A stretch of 10,787 nt of DNA from Patulibacter sp. (GCA_031119595.1 JAVHXX010000100.1:1-10787), one strand, 5' to 3'. Positions 1 to 7,620 are shown, numbered from the stretch's first letter. Notes: generated by a model from the sequence alone, not told the origin. Numbers and translations: made by a program.

Positions 1-71
1 TCCATGTGGCCGAGACGCTCGACGAGGTGGATCGCTGGCCCGAGCTCGTGCGGGCATTCCTGCTCGGGTGA
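1..71 (+). CDS. C-terminal tip of an unidentified protein (gene runs off the left edge)
   Basis: Reading from base 3 gives 22 codons and a TGA stop at 69-71. The tail begins HVAETLDEVDRW and ends in LVRAFLLG. A lone His followed by an acidic stretch and an amphipathic final helix resembles the C-terminus of alpha/beta hydrolases, where the catalytic His sits shortly before the last helix. This rests on 22 residues only, so no function is assigned. Codon use is GC-rich in the third position like the neighbours, which supports real coding. The gene converges on the exporter gene that ends at 111. Confidence 0.45.
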   Translation, partial: HVAETLDEVDRWPELVRAFLLG

Positions 72-81
72 GACCACCGCG

Positions 82-99
82 CCGGCGGGGCGTCGCCGG
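82..99. terminator. Short GC hairpin between convergent genes
   Basis: A perfect 6-bp inverted repeat, CCGGCG and CGCCGG, has a 6-nt loop. It lies in the 39-bp gap between the stop of the left-edge gene and the stop of the exporter gene. The position suits a terminator serving both strands, but there is no T-tract and the stem is short. Confidence 0.3.
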
Positions 100-110
100 A
101 GCGTGCAGCC

Positions 111-1556
111 TCAAACCGTTCTCGGCGTCCCGCCGGCGAGGTCGCGTTCGAGCGCCTCGGCCTCGGCGATCGCGACCTCGGCGTCGTACCGGGCGAGCGC
201 CGGCACCGACACCGCGAGCAGCCCGGCGGCCACGATCGTCGCGACGCCGCCGCTCACGACCGAGAAGCGCGTCGTGGTGAGCGAGGCGACGGTGCCGCTC
301 TCGATGTCGCCGAGGCGCGGCCCGCTGGTGACGACGAGGCTGAACACCGCCGACATCCGCCCACGCATGATGTCCGGGGTGACGGTCTGGTTGATCGTCG
401 ACCGGCAGACGGCACTGACCGAGTCCGCGGCACCCGCCACCGCGAGCATGAACGCCGCGATCCAGATCGACCCGGCGAGGCCCGCGATCGCGATCGCCCC
501 ACCCCAGGCGACCACCGCCCAGATCACGACGATCCCGAGCTTGCGGGTGCGCGCGAGCCAACCGGTGGTGAGCGCGGCGACCGTCGACCCGGCCGAGACC
601 GCGGCATACAGCAGGCCCGTGCCGCTGGCGCCGGCGTGGTAGATGCTCACGGCCATCACCGGGAAGAGCGTGCGCGGCATGCCGAACGTCATCGCGGAGA
701 GGTCGATCGCGAAGCTGCCGAGCAGCGCGGGCTTGCTGCGCACGAACCGGAGACCGTCGGCGATCGACCGCCCGATCGACTCCTGCGGTTCCGGTGCGGA
801 GGTGGTCGTGGGGTTCGGGGCCTCGGCGGCGGGGCGAGCATCGGCGGCGACCGTGCCCGTGTCGGCGCCGACATCGACGACCTCGACGTCCGCGGTGGCG
901 CCGTCGGCCTTGAACGTGGTGTGGCCCGGTGGCTGGGGTGCCATCTCGATCACGGCGAACACGAGCGCGAAGCACGAGATCGCGTCGATGGCATATGCCG
1001 TGCCGACGCCGCCGGCGGCGATCACGAGGCCGCCGAGGCCCGGGCCGATCACGAGGCTCAGGGACTGCAGTCCGTAGTTGAGCGCGAGCGCGCTGCGGAG
1101 TCGCTCGGGGGCGATCAGGTTCGGCACGATCGCGCCGCGGGCGACGTTCTGCACCGACCCGAACCCGGCGAGCAGGGCGCCGATGAGGTAGAGCATCGCG
1201 ATCGGCGACCAGCCGCTGAAGGCGAGGGCGGCGAGCGTGGCGCTGCACGCGACGAGGCCGATCTGGTCGAAGAGCAGGAGCTTGCGTCGGTCGACACGGT
1301 CGGCGAGGGCCCCGCCGAGGAGCGCCATCGTGATGAGCGGGACCAGCTCGGCGGCCCCGAGCATGCCGACGGCCAGCGCGGAGTGGCTCTCGTCGTAGAG
1401 CTGGAACGGCAGCGCGACGAGCGCAGCCTGCGTGCCGATGTTCGAGATGAACCCGCCGGTGATGAGCCGGCGCAGATCGCGGGACTCGCGGAGCGGCGTC
1501 GTGTCGATCGCGATCCGGCTGACGATCGTGCGGAGGGAGGGGATCGGCTTCGGCAC
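111..1556 (-). CDS. MFS_3 / EntS-like efflux transporter (DHA3 type)
   Basis: The product is an inner-membrane major facilitator superfamily exporter of 481 aa. The N-terminal segment TPLRESRDLRRLITGGF, just before the first helix, is typical of the MFS_3/EntS group. Motif A lies at residues 81-95 (GGALADRVDRRKLLL). The C-terminal half carries STINQTVTPDIMRGRMSAVF (386-405), also characteristic of this group, followed by the GPRLGDIESG element. The cytoplasmic loop between helices 6 and 7 (about 205-265) is long and Ala/Pro/Thr/acid rich. The start chosen is the GTG at 1556: the open frame continues to 2003, but that part lacks transporter features and runs into the divergent gene. A TAGCCT box lies 8 nt upstream and there is no Shine-Dalgarno site. 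EntS exports enterobactin and relatives export macrolides or other drugs; the substrate here is unknown. It diverges from a PepSY gene, which makes a siderophore-related role possible. Confidence 0.88.
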   Translation of the reverse strand: MPKPIPSLRTIVSRIAIDTTPLRESRDLRRLITGGFISNIGTQAALVALPFQLYDESHSALAVGMLGAAELVPLITMALLGGALADRVDRRKLLLFDQIGLVACSATLAALAFSGWSPIAMLYLIGALLAGFGSVQNVARGAIVPNLIAPERLRSALALNYGLQSLSLVIGPGLGGLVIAAGGVGTAYAIDAISCFALVFAVIEMAPQPPGHTTFKADGATADVEVVDVGADTGTVAADARPAAEAPNPTTTSAPEPQESIGRSIADGLRFVRSKPALLGSFAIDLSAMTFGMPRTLFPVMAVSIYHAGASGTGLLYAAVSAGSTVAALTTGWLARTRKLGIVVIWAVVAWGGAIAIAGLAGSIWIAAFMLAVAGAADSVSAVCRSTINQTVTPDIMRGRMSAVFSLVVTSGPRLGDIESGTVASLTTTRFSVVSGGVATIVAAGLLAVSVPALARYDAEVAIAEAEALERDLAGGTPRTV

Positions 1557-1564
1557 CGTCGGGC

Positions 1565-1592
1565 AGGCTAGGAGATTGCCGGATGGAGTCAG
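1565..1592 (-). promoter_or_regulatory. Candidate promoter of the MFS exporter
   Basis: On the minus strand a -35-like CTGACT (1587-1592) and a -10-like TAGCCT (1565-1570) are 16 bp apart. The -10 ends 8 nt before the GTG start, so transcription would begin at or next to the start codon (leaderless). Hexamer matches are partial. Confidence 0.4.
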
Positions 1593-1645
1593 TCGCAGGG
1601 CCCGGGCGGGCCACCCGGGGGATGTGACCAGCCCCGTTCGGGCCG

Positions 1646-1667
1646 AGAAATAAGGGTCACCTAAAAT
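1646..1667 (+). promoter_or_regulatory. -10 box overlapped by a DtxR/IdeR-like operator, upstream of the PepSY operon
   Basis: TAAAAT at 1662-1667 matches the -10 consensus at five of six positions and predicts a start near 1674, giving a roughly 20-nt leader with a GGAG site at 1686-1689. Overlapping it, the minus strand of 1646-1664 reads TTAGGTGACCCTTATTTCT. Against the IdeR/DtxR consensus TTAGGTTAGSCTAACCTAA this matches 12 of 19 positions, including an intact TTAGGT half-site. The core TAAGGGTCACCTAA (1651-1664) is an imperfect inverted repeat. A repressor bound here would cover the -10. No clear -35 is seen. The promoter call is firmer than the operator call. Confidence 0.45.
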
Positions 1668-1695
1668 CGGACTACCCTGTCCGGCGGAGCTGTGC

Positions 1696-3174
1696 TTGTA
1701 TTCCCGACCGATGCAGTCGGACATGGACCCGGATGGCGCTCCCGAGAGCACGATCGACCCTGAGGTGATCGACGACACCGTGTCGGTCGCGGCCGACACC
1801 GGCGACGCGACCTCGATCGTCCGAGAGGTCCTCGGCGACGAGCATCTGGAGGTCGACGGCGACCGCGCCGCGCCGACCATCACGCCCGTGCCGAAGCGCA
1901 CGCCCGCCGCCCGCCCCGCGGCGAAGAAGCGCAAGAAGCGCCTCGGGAACCGGCCGGTCTTCCGGGTCGTCCAGGTGACCCACCGATGGCTCGCGCTGAT
2001 CACCGGCGTGCTGCTGCTCCTGCTCGTGGTGACCGGCTGTGTGCTGCTCTACAAGGCGCCGATCCAGCACACGCTGGAGCACTCGGTCTACTACCCGAGC
2101 GACAAGGCGCACCTCGTGGTGAAGACGCCCGACCAGGCGCTCGAGATCGTCGCGAAGGCGGAGCCGAAGCGGACGATCGCCAACGCGGTCCACGTGCCGA
2201 CGGGCAACTTCGCCGTCCAGGACAGCGACTACAAGACGACGTGGGCGGTCGACGCCAGCACCGGCCGGATCGTCAAGGAGTGGAACTCGCAGTCCGGGTT
2301 CTGGGCGCTCCTCGACAACATCCACGAGTGCGCGCTGAGCTGCGAGGGTTACCCGCTCTATGTCGCCGCGCTCGGCAAGCCGATCGGCGGGATCTTCGGC
2401 AAGGAGCTCACCTGGTCGAGCCTGATCCTCGGCGTGATGGGCCTCGTGCTGCTCGTGCTCGTGGTCGGTGGCCTCGTCCTCTGGTGGCCCGGCATCAAGA
2501 ACATGGCCCGCGGCTTCAAGATCCGGCGGGGCAACCGGTACAAGTTCCACTACGACCTTCACAAGGTGGTCGGGTTCGTGGCCCTGCCGTTCCTGCTCAT
2601 GTGGGCGCTGACCGGCGCGAACTTCGAGTTGCCGTTCGTCACGAACGCCTGGTACGCCGTCCTCCCCGGCAAGAAGCCCGCGGAGGTCACGTTCACGAGC
2701 GCCAAGGTGCCGAAGGGCACGAAGCCGATCACGCCCGCGCAGGCGATGGCGGCGGTCCAGCGGGACTACCCCGGCATGAAGATCGTGTCGCTCGGCAAAC
2801 CCGACGCGAGCGACGCCACCTCCACCTACAACGCCTACCTCGCGCACGGCTTCGACCCGTGGAAGGCCTCCGACTATCCGGGTGACTACGGCGTCGGCAT
2901 CGACCAGTTCTCGGGCAGGACGAAGGTCACCTTCACCGACGACTACCCGCATCTCTCGCAGACGCTCGAGGAGCAGTACGGCGGGGCCACGCACATGGGC
3001 TTCGTGCTCGGGCCATGGTGGCGGAGCATCCTGCTGCTCTTCGGCCTCGTGCCGATCCTGCTCGCGGTGACCGGCACCACGACCTGGTGGATCCGGCGCG
3101 GCAAGGCGAAGCGCAAGAAGCAACTGAAGCGCGAGCGGGCCAAAGCCGCGGCCGCCGCCGGAGCGGCGGCGTGA
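1696..3174 (+). CDS. PepSY-associated TM-helix (PepSY_TM) membrane protein, putative iron-linked reductase
   Basis: The product has 492 aa. A roughly 78-residue cytoplasmic head, acidic and then basic (KKRKKR at 77-82), precedes four predicted membrane segments near 98-118, 243-265, 290-308 and 440-462. The PepSY_TM hallmarks are THRWLALITGVLL (95-107), DLHKVVGFVALPFLLMWALTG (287-307) and a last helix ending in LLAVTGTTTWWIRRGK. Extracytoplasmic parts contain two PepSY-like blocks (about 140-195 and 345-415). Histidines at or near membrane edges (H96, H210, H285, H289, H433) suit haem or metal ligation, as in the PepSY reductase FoxB, which acts on iron siderophores. The reductase role is inferred. 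Start: the TTG at 1696 has GGAG 6 nt upstream; ATG at 1711 or 1723 are alternatives without a good site. It overlaps the next gene by four bases. Confidence 0.9.
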   Translation: MYSRPMQSDMDPDGAPESTIDPEVIDDTVSVAADTGDATSIVREVLGDEHLEVDGDRAAPTITPVPKRTPAARPAAKKRKKRLGNRPVFRVVQVTHRWLALITGVLLLLLVVTGCVLLYKAPIQHTLEHSVYYPSDKAHLVVKTPDQALEIVAKAEPKRTIANAVHVPTGNFAVQDSDYKTTWAVDASTGRIVKEWNSQSGFWALLDNIHECALSCEGYPLYVAALGKPIGGIFGKELTWSSLILGVMGLVLLVLVVGGLVLWWPGIKNMARGFKIRRGNRYKFHYDLHKVVGFVALPFLLMWALTGANFELPFVTNAWYAVLPGKKPAEVTFTSAKVPKGTKPITPAQAMAAVQRDYPGMKIVSLGKPDASDATSTYNAYLAHGFDPWKASDYPGDYGVGIDQFSGRTKVTFTDDYPHLSQTLEEQYGGATHMGFVLGPWWRSILLLFGLVPILLAVTGTTTWWIRRGKAKRKKQLKRERAKAAAAAGAAA

Positions 3175-3554
3175 TCCTCGCGGCCGCCACGACCCGCCCG
3201 CCCGCCGACGGGCTCGCCTTCACGGCCGTGGTCTACGGCCTCGTGCTCACGCTCTGGACGCTCACGTCGACGGCCCGAGGCACCGCGCTCTCGACCACCC
3301 AGCACGCCGCCGGGGCGGTGCTCGGCCTGGCGGGCGCCGGCATCGGCGCCGCGTACCTCGTGAGTCTCGCGGGTGGTCACCGGCCGCCGTCGACCGGCAC
3401 GAACGTCGGCTACGCCCTCGCCGCGATCCTGCTCCTGCCGCTGGCGTGGCCGCGCGGCGCGGCGTCGATGAAGCCGCGGATGGCCGCCGGCAGCGCGTGC
3501 GTGGCGGCGCTCGCGCTGACCGTCGTGGTGCTGCGACTGCGGGTGACCTGGTGA
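3171..3554 (+). CDS. Small four-helix membrane protein of the PepSY operon
   Basis: The product has 127 aa starting at a GTG at 3171 that overlaps the PepSY stop codon (GTGA). GGAG at 3160-3163 lies 7 nt upstream, so translational coupling is likely. Four hydrophobic segments are visible near residues 14-32, 46-66, 78-93 and 104-123, with short polar connections, including GGHRPPSTGTN after helix 2. The chain ends in the positively charged tail LRLRVTW. I recall similar short membrane proteins in other actinobacteria, but no function is known to me. Longer in-frame readings from 3015 lie inside the PepSY gene and are rejected because they lack membrane-protein composition. The position suggests a partner of the PepSY protein in the membrane. 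Confidence 0.8.
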   Translation: MILAAATTRPPADGLAFTAVVYGLVLTLWTLTSTARGTALSTTQHAAGAVLGLAGAGIGAAYLVSLAGGHRPPSTGTNVGYALAAILLLPLAWPRGAASMKPRMAAGSACVAALALTVVVLRLRVTW

Positions 3555-3985
3555 GCGCCGTGGCCACGCCCGCCGCGCCGGCGGCCCGTGAGGCGACCGG
3601 GGCGCATGTCGCGCCGCGCCCGATGATCGTCGCGTACGGCGTGCTCGCGGTCGCCGCGACGTCCCGCTCCGCGGAGCAGCTCCTGACGCGTGCCGCCGAG
3701 GCGCCCGTGGCATACGGCCTCTCGGCGGTGTCTGCGGTGGTCTACGTGGTCGCGTGGCTCGCGCTGCGCCGTGCGCCGCGTGGTGGCGTGGCTGCGCGTG
3801 TGGCCCGGGTCGCCTGCAGCGTCGAACTCGCCGGCGTGCTCCTCGTGGGCGCGGCGAGTCTGCTCCTCCCGGGCACCTTCGCCCATCCGACCGTCTGGAG
3901 CGAATTCGGGGTGGGCTACGGCTTCGCGCCGCTCGTCCTGCCCGTGGCTGCGCTGTGGTGGCTGCGGGCAGCACGAGCGGCGTGA
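3551..3985 (+). CDS. Small integral membrane protein, last gene of the PepSY operon
   Basis: The product has 144 aa from a GTG at 3551 that overlaps the previous stop (GTGA again). Hydrophobic segments lie near residues 25-36, 54-73, 88-107 and 123-138. Two conserved-looking blocks stand out: ATSRSAEQLLTRAAEAPVAY (36-55) and the C-terminal HPTVWSEFGVGYGFAPLVLP (112-131). I associate both with a widespread actinobacterial integral membrane protein family of unknown function. The first 24 residues are an Ala/Pro/Thr-rich cytoplasmic lead. There is only a weak ribosome site (GGGTG at 3541-3545), so expression probably depends on coupling to the gene before it. The operon ends here, followed by two strong hairpins. 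Confidence 0.78.
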   Translation: MSAVATPAAPAAREATGAHVAPRPMIVAYGVLAVAATSRSAEQLLTRAAEAPVAYGLSAVSAVVYVVAWLALRRAPRGGVAARVARVACSVELAGVLLVGAASLLLPGTFAHPTVWSEFGVGYGFAPLVLPVAALWWLRAARAA

Positions 3986-4007
3986 TGAAGGCTCATGCCG
4001 CTCGATC

Positions 4008-4031
4008 GGTGCGGGGTTCGGCTCCCGCACC
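4008..4031. terminator. 8-bp hairpin after the PepSY operon
   Basis: GGTGCGGG (4008-4015) pairs perfectly with CCCGCACC (4024-4031) around an 8-nt loop GTTCGGCT. It sits 22 nt after the last stop of the operon and just before a larger hairpin. It superficially resembles a tRNA T-arm, but the loop has eight bases and lacks the conserved A, so it is read as a terminator or stabilising hairpin. Confidence 0.4.
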
Positions 4032-4035
4032 CACC

Positions 4036-4084
4036 TGATGCGGAGGCGCGCGAGGCCAGGGTTGCCTCGCGCGCATCCGCGTCA
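4036..4084. terminator. Long convergent hairpin, probable bidirectional terminator
   Basis: The outer arms 4036-4044 and 4076-4084 pair over 9 bp with one G-T wobble. After one G/A mismatch, the inner arms GCGCGCGAGGC (4046-4056) and GCCTCGCGCGC (4064-4074) pair perfectly over 11 bp around a 7-nt loop. The structure is symmetric and lies between two convergent transcription units (stops at 3985 and 4103), so it can act from either side. There is no T-run, as is common for GC-rich actinobacterial terminators. Confidence 0.65.
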
Positions 4085-4102
4085 GGGGAATCGGCGGTCG
4101 CG

Positions 4103-4870
4103 TCAGGTGTCGAGGAGACGCCGCATCATGCCTGCAGGGTCGTCGAGCACGAGGCGCGTGAGGCGGACCGCCTCGACGTCGTCGAACGTGATCGGCGCGA
4201 GGCCGTCCTCGGACACCTCGACGATCTGCGCATCCGGGAACGCGAGCAGGATCGGCGCGTGCGTGGCGACGATGAACTGGCAGCCGGCGGCGACGAGATC
4301 GGCCATGCGGGCCAGGAGCGCGAGCAGGCTCTGGGGTGACAGCGCCGACTCGGGCTCGTCGAGGAGGTAGAGACCGTTCGGGCCGAGGCGGTGGTTGATC
4401 ACCGACAGGAAGCTCTCGCCGTGCGACTGCTCGTGGAGCGAACGGCCGCCGTACGCGTCGAGCGCGCCGCTGCCGAACGGCTCCCGCTCCATCTCGTCGA
4501 GGCGGGTCGCGAAGCCGAGCATCGCCTCCGCGCGCAGGAAGAAGTCGGTCTTGGGCCGTCGCGCGCCGCGCACGAGCGTGAGCTCCTCGCCGAGGCTGCG
4601 CTCGTCGGCGCGGCCGTCGCCCGCGAAGTTCCGCCCTCCGGAGCCGACCCCGAGCCCCGCGGCGACGGCGATCGCCTCGAGGATCGTCGACTTCCCCGAC
4701 CCGTTCGCGCCGACGAGGAACGTGCACCGCGGGTGCAGCGCGAGGGGCGCTTCGTGGAGCGCGCGCACCGCGGGGATCGACCACGGGAATCCGGCCGACG
4801 TGGGCTGCTCGGCCGGAAACTCGCGCAGCCGCACCGCGCGCAGGAACGGCTCGGTGGCAGGCGGCGGCAT
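4103..4870 (-). CDS. ABC-type AAA family ATPase (stand-alone, COG3910-like)
   Basis: The product is a soluble 255-aa ATPase. Walker A is GANGSGKST (54-62). A signature-like SHGESF (149-154) replaces the usual LSGGQ. Walker B is LYLLDEPESALSP (167-179) with D171/E172, and the switch histidine is in ATHAPIL (H204). There are no membrane segments and no long coiled-coil insertion, so it is neither a transporter subunit nor an SMC/RecF-length protein. Family members are widely annotated as predicted ATPases of unknown role. No effector nuclease or partner gene is adjacent, which gives no support for a defence role. The ATG at 4870 is the start; a TAGACT box lies 8 nt upstream and no Shine-Dalgarno site is seen. 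It diverges from the methyltransferase. Confidence 0.87.
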   Translation of the reverse strand: MPPPATEPFLRAVRLREFPAEQPTSAGFPWSIPAVRALHEAPLALHPRCTFLVGANGSGKSTILEAIAVAAGLGVGSGGRNFAGDGRADERSLGEELTLVRGARRPKTDFFLRAEAMLGFATRLDEMEREPFGSGALDAYGGRSLHEQSHGESFLSVINHRLGPNGLYLLDEPESALSPQSLLALLARMADLVAAGCQFIVATHAPILLAFPDAQIVEVSEDGLAPITFDDVEAVRLTRLVLDDPAGMMRRLLDT

Positions 4871-4878
4871 GGGCGCCG

Positions 4879-4884
4879 AGTCTA
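4879..4884 (-). promoter_or_regulatory. -10 box of the ATPase gene (leaderless type)
   Basis: TAGACT on the minus strand lies 8 nt before the ATG at 4870. T, A and T at the key positions match the -10 consensus. No convincing -35 is present 16-18 bp upstream. Confidence 0.42.
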
Positions 4885-4964
4885 GATGGGGGTGCGCGTG
4901 GCGCCACCAGCCTCGGCCCGGGCGCCCGACGGAACCGATCGCCTTGCCGACTCGGCACGAGGCA

Positions 4965-4994
4965 TTGCCTCATCACCCGCCGCCCTGCCACGAT
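4965..4994 (+). promoter_or_regulatory. Candidate promoter of the methyltransferase
   Basis: TTGCCT (4965-4970) and CACGAT (4989-4994) are 18 bp apart. The second box ends 6 nt before the ATG at 5001, and no Shine-Dalgarno site is present. A small perfect inverted repeat, TGCCGA-C-TCGGCA (4945-4957), lies just upstream of the -35 and could be an operator half-pair. Both boxes are imperfect. Confidence 0.3.
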
Positions 4995-5000
4995 CGCTGC

Positions 5001-5642
5001 ATGGCCGACCACCACGCCGACACCGCCGACACGACCGCCGCCGCGTGGTGGGAGGACCGGTACGCGTCCGGCGCAACCCGCTGGAGCGGCAACGCGAACG
5101 ACCTCCTCGTGCGCGAGGTCGAGGGCCTCGCGCCCGGCCGTGCGCTCGAGCTCGGCTGCGGCACGGGCGGCGACGCGATCTGGCTGGCCGCGCAGGGCTG
5201 GCAGGTGGTCGGCGTCGACATCGCGCAGGCGGCGCTCGACCAGGCTGCGGTGCATGCCGCCGAGGCCGGCGTCGACGGGGCGGTCACCTGGGAGCGGCAC
5301 GATGTCGAGGAGAGCTTCCCGGCCGGCGAATTCGATCTCGTGAGCGCCTGTTACCTCCAGTCGCCGAAGCCGTTCGCGCGGCTCGCGGCGCTGCAGGCGG
5401 CCGCCGGCGCGGTCGCTCCGGGCGGCTCGCTGGTGATCGTGGCCCACGAGCGGTTCCCGTCCGGGAACGCGCCCCATCCGGGCAACTACATGCCGAGCAC
5501 TGCCGAGCTCCTCGCCGACCTCGCGCTCCCGGAGGATGGATGGTCGGTCGAGACCGCCGAGTCCGTCGAGCGGTCGCGGACGAAGGATGACGGCGAGCTC
5601 GTGGAATACGCCGACCACGTCCTGCGCTTCACCCGCCGCTGA
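5001..5642 (+). CDS. Class I SAM-dependent methyltransferase
   Basis: The product has 213 aa with a Rossmann methyltransferase core. Motif I is ALELGCGTGGDAIWLA (48-63). The acidic residue after beta 2 is in VGVDIA (D73), motif IV is FDLVSACYLQ (111-120), and the post-IV APGGSLVIV lies at 139-147. The N-terminal WWEDRYASGATRWSGNAN block resembles TehB/thiopurine-type methyltransferases, where such a segment caps the SAM site. The substrate cannot be told from sequence. The ATG at 5001 is chosen because the open frame upstream (from 4395) is antisense to the ATPase and lacks family features. The gene is apparently monocistronic and converges with the aminotransferase 16 bp downstream. Confidence 0.88.
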   Translation: MADHHADTADTTAAAWWEDRYASGATRWSGNANDLLVREVEGLAPGRALELGCGTGGDAIWLAAQGWQVVGVDIAQAALDQAAVHAAEAGVDGAVTWERHDVEESFPAGEFDLVSACYLQSPKPFARLAALQAAAGAVAPGGSLVIVAHERFPSGNAPHPGNYMPSTAELLADLALPEDGWSVETAESVERSRTKDDGELVEYADHVLRFTRR

Positions 5643-5649
5643 GCGGCGG
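5633..5649. terminator. Tight hairpin across the methyltransferase stop codon
   Basis: CCGCCGC and GCGGCGG pair over 7 bp with the TGA stop as a 3-nt loop. It lies in the short convergent gap before the aminotransferase stop at 5659. The tight loop and lack of a T-run keep confidence low. Confidence 0.25.
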
Positions 5650-5658
5650 CGGCGCGCC

Positions 5659-6804
<1,146 letters not shown>

Positions 6805-6811
6805 GGGGCGC

Positions 6812-6817
6812 AGCTTA
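6812..6817 (-). promoter_or_regulatory. -10 box of the aminotransferase (leaderless type)
   Basis: TAAGCT on the minus strand ends 7 nt before the ATG at 6804. No Shine-Dalgarno site lies in between, so a leaderless transcript is likely if the box is real. No clear -35 is seen. Confidence 0.4.
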
Positions 6818-6881
6818 AGGGGCAGCTCGGTGGTCGCTCGAACGCCGTACCCGGAGGGTCACAGGTGCGCGCGGTGGGGCG

Positions 6882-7517
6882 CTAGCTCGCGGCGCCGGAG
6901 AGGCCTGCGCCCGGATCGGCGCTCGGGGTGTACGCGCCTTCCACACTGATCGCGGGCAGCATCGTGCGCAGGCCGTTGCGGACGATGCGCTCGGTGTCGT
7001 CGCCGGCGAGGGCGTTGCCGGCGAGCTGCAGCATGAGGATGCCGTGGCCGCTGCTCCAGATGAGCAGGGCGGCGTCGGCGGCGGAGATGGTGAGCAGGCC
7101 CTGCTCCTCGGCGCGCACGAAGGTGTCGGCGAGCACCCGCCAGCTGCGCATCGCGCGTGCGAGCGACTCCTTCGACGGCTGGAACCCGGGGACCGGCCGG
7201 CTGAACATGATCTCGTAGTAGGTGGGCCGGGTCCGCGCGTACGTCGCGTACGCGAGCGACAGCTGCTCGATGTCGAAGAGCGGATCGTCGGTCACCTCGA
7301 CGGCCGCGAGGGCGTCCTCGAGGCCCTGGAACCCGTCGACGTAGAGCGCCTCGACGATGCCGTCCTTGCCACCGAAGTAGTGGTAGATCCCCATCGTCGA
7401 GAGGCCGGCCTCGGCGGCGATGGCTCGCACGCTGAGCCCGGCGGGACCTTCCGATCCGAGGAGCCTCGCGGCGGCCTCGAGCGTGCGGGTCCGCGCGTTC
7501 TGGTCCTCCACGGGCAT
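6882..7517 (-). CDS. TetR family transcriptional regulator with WHG-type C-terminal domain
   Basis: The product has 211 aa. The N-terminal helix-turn-helix spans about 8-56: TRTLEAAARLL, then LSVRAIAAEAGLSTMGIYHYFGGKDG in two parts, the standard TetR pattern with the recognition helix ending in YHYF. The C-terminal ligand domain contains RPTYYEIMFSRPVPGF (97-112) and LIWSSGHGILMLQLAG (152-167), the W..xHG signature of the WHG (TetR_C_33) group. Such proteins usually repress a neighbouring gene and release DNA on binding a small hydrophobic ligand. Candidate targets are the divergent VOC gene, the aminotransferase behind it, and itself. The ATG at 7517 follows a TACAGT box by 6 nt. The ligand is unknown. 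Confidence 0.92.
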   Translation of the reverse strand: MPVEDQNARTRTLEAAARLLGSEGPAGLSVRAIAAEAGLSTMGIYHYFGGKDGIVEALYVDGFQGLEDALAAVEVTDDPLFDIEQLSLAYATYARTRPTYYEIMFSRPVPGFQPSKESLARAMRSWRVLADTFVRAEEQGLLTISAADAALLIWSSGHGILMLQLAGNALAGDDTERIVRNGLRTMLPAISVEGAYTPSADPGAGLSGAAS

Positions 7518-7523
7518 TGGCGC

Positions 7524-7529
7524 ACTGTA
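7524..7529 (-). promoter_or_regulatory. -10 box of the TetR gene (leaderless type)
   Basis: TACAGT on the minus strand ends 6 nt before the ATG at 7517. TGCCGC or CTGCCG lies about 17-18 bp upstream as a weak -35. The region is locally AT-rich (7525-7547) compared with its surroundings, which supports a promoter. Confidence 0.42.
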
Positions 7530-7573
7530 GTTCGGAATTCACATTTGCGGCAGTGCGGCGGACGGCCTGGCAT

Positions 7574-7620
7574 GGTCGGACGCGCCGTCGTCCCACGACG
7601 GTCCCAACGGACGTCCGACC
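7574..7620. repeat. Nested inverted repeats between the TetR and VOC genes
   Basis: The outer arms GGTCGGACG (7574-7582) and CGTCCGACC (7612-7620) are perfect 9-bp complements. Inside them CCGTCGT (7585-7591) and ACGACGG (7595-7601) pair perfectly around CCC. The right outer arm also overlaps the 8-bp palindrome GGACGTCC (7609-7616). It lies upstream of both divergent genes. It could be an operator for the TetR protein or a structured RNA or cruciform; sequence alone does not decide. Confidence 0.4.

Noticed and set aside
1557..2003. N-terminal extension of the exporter to 630 aa
   Set aside because: The extra stretch has no transporter features, is antisense to the PepSY gene, and removes the shared divergent promoter region.
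1672..3123. Long minus-strand open frame opposite the PepSY gene (also 2943-3974 and 3410-4030)
   Set aside because: Arg/Glu/His/Pro-rich composition with no domain, typical of antisense shadows in high-GC DNA; the + strand genes have clear family motifs.
4009..4030. Second tRNA T-arm-like sequence after the PepSY operon
   Set aside because: The loop has eight bases, lacks the conserved A of the T-loop, and no acceptor follows; it is better explained as a hairpin after an operon.
4103..5642. ATPase plus methyltransferase as a phage-defence module
   Set aside because: The genes are divergent, the methyltransferase lacks DNA-methylase motifs (no DPPY or similar) and resembles a small-molecule type, and no nuclease or mobile-element signs are nearby.
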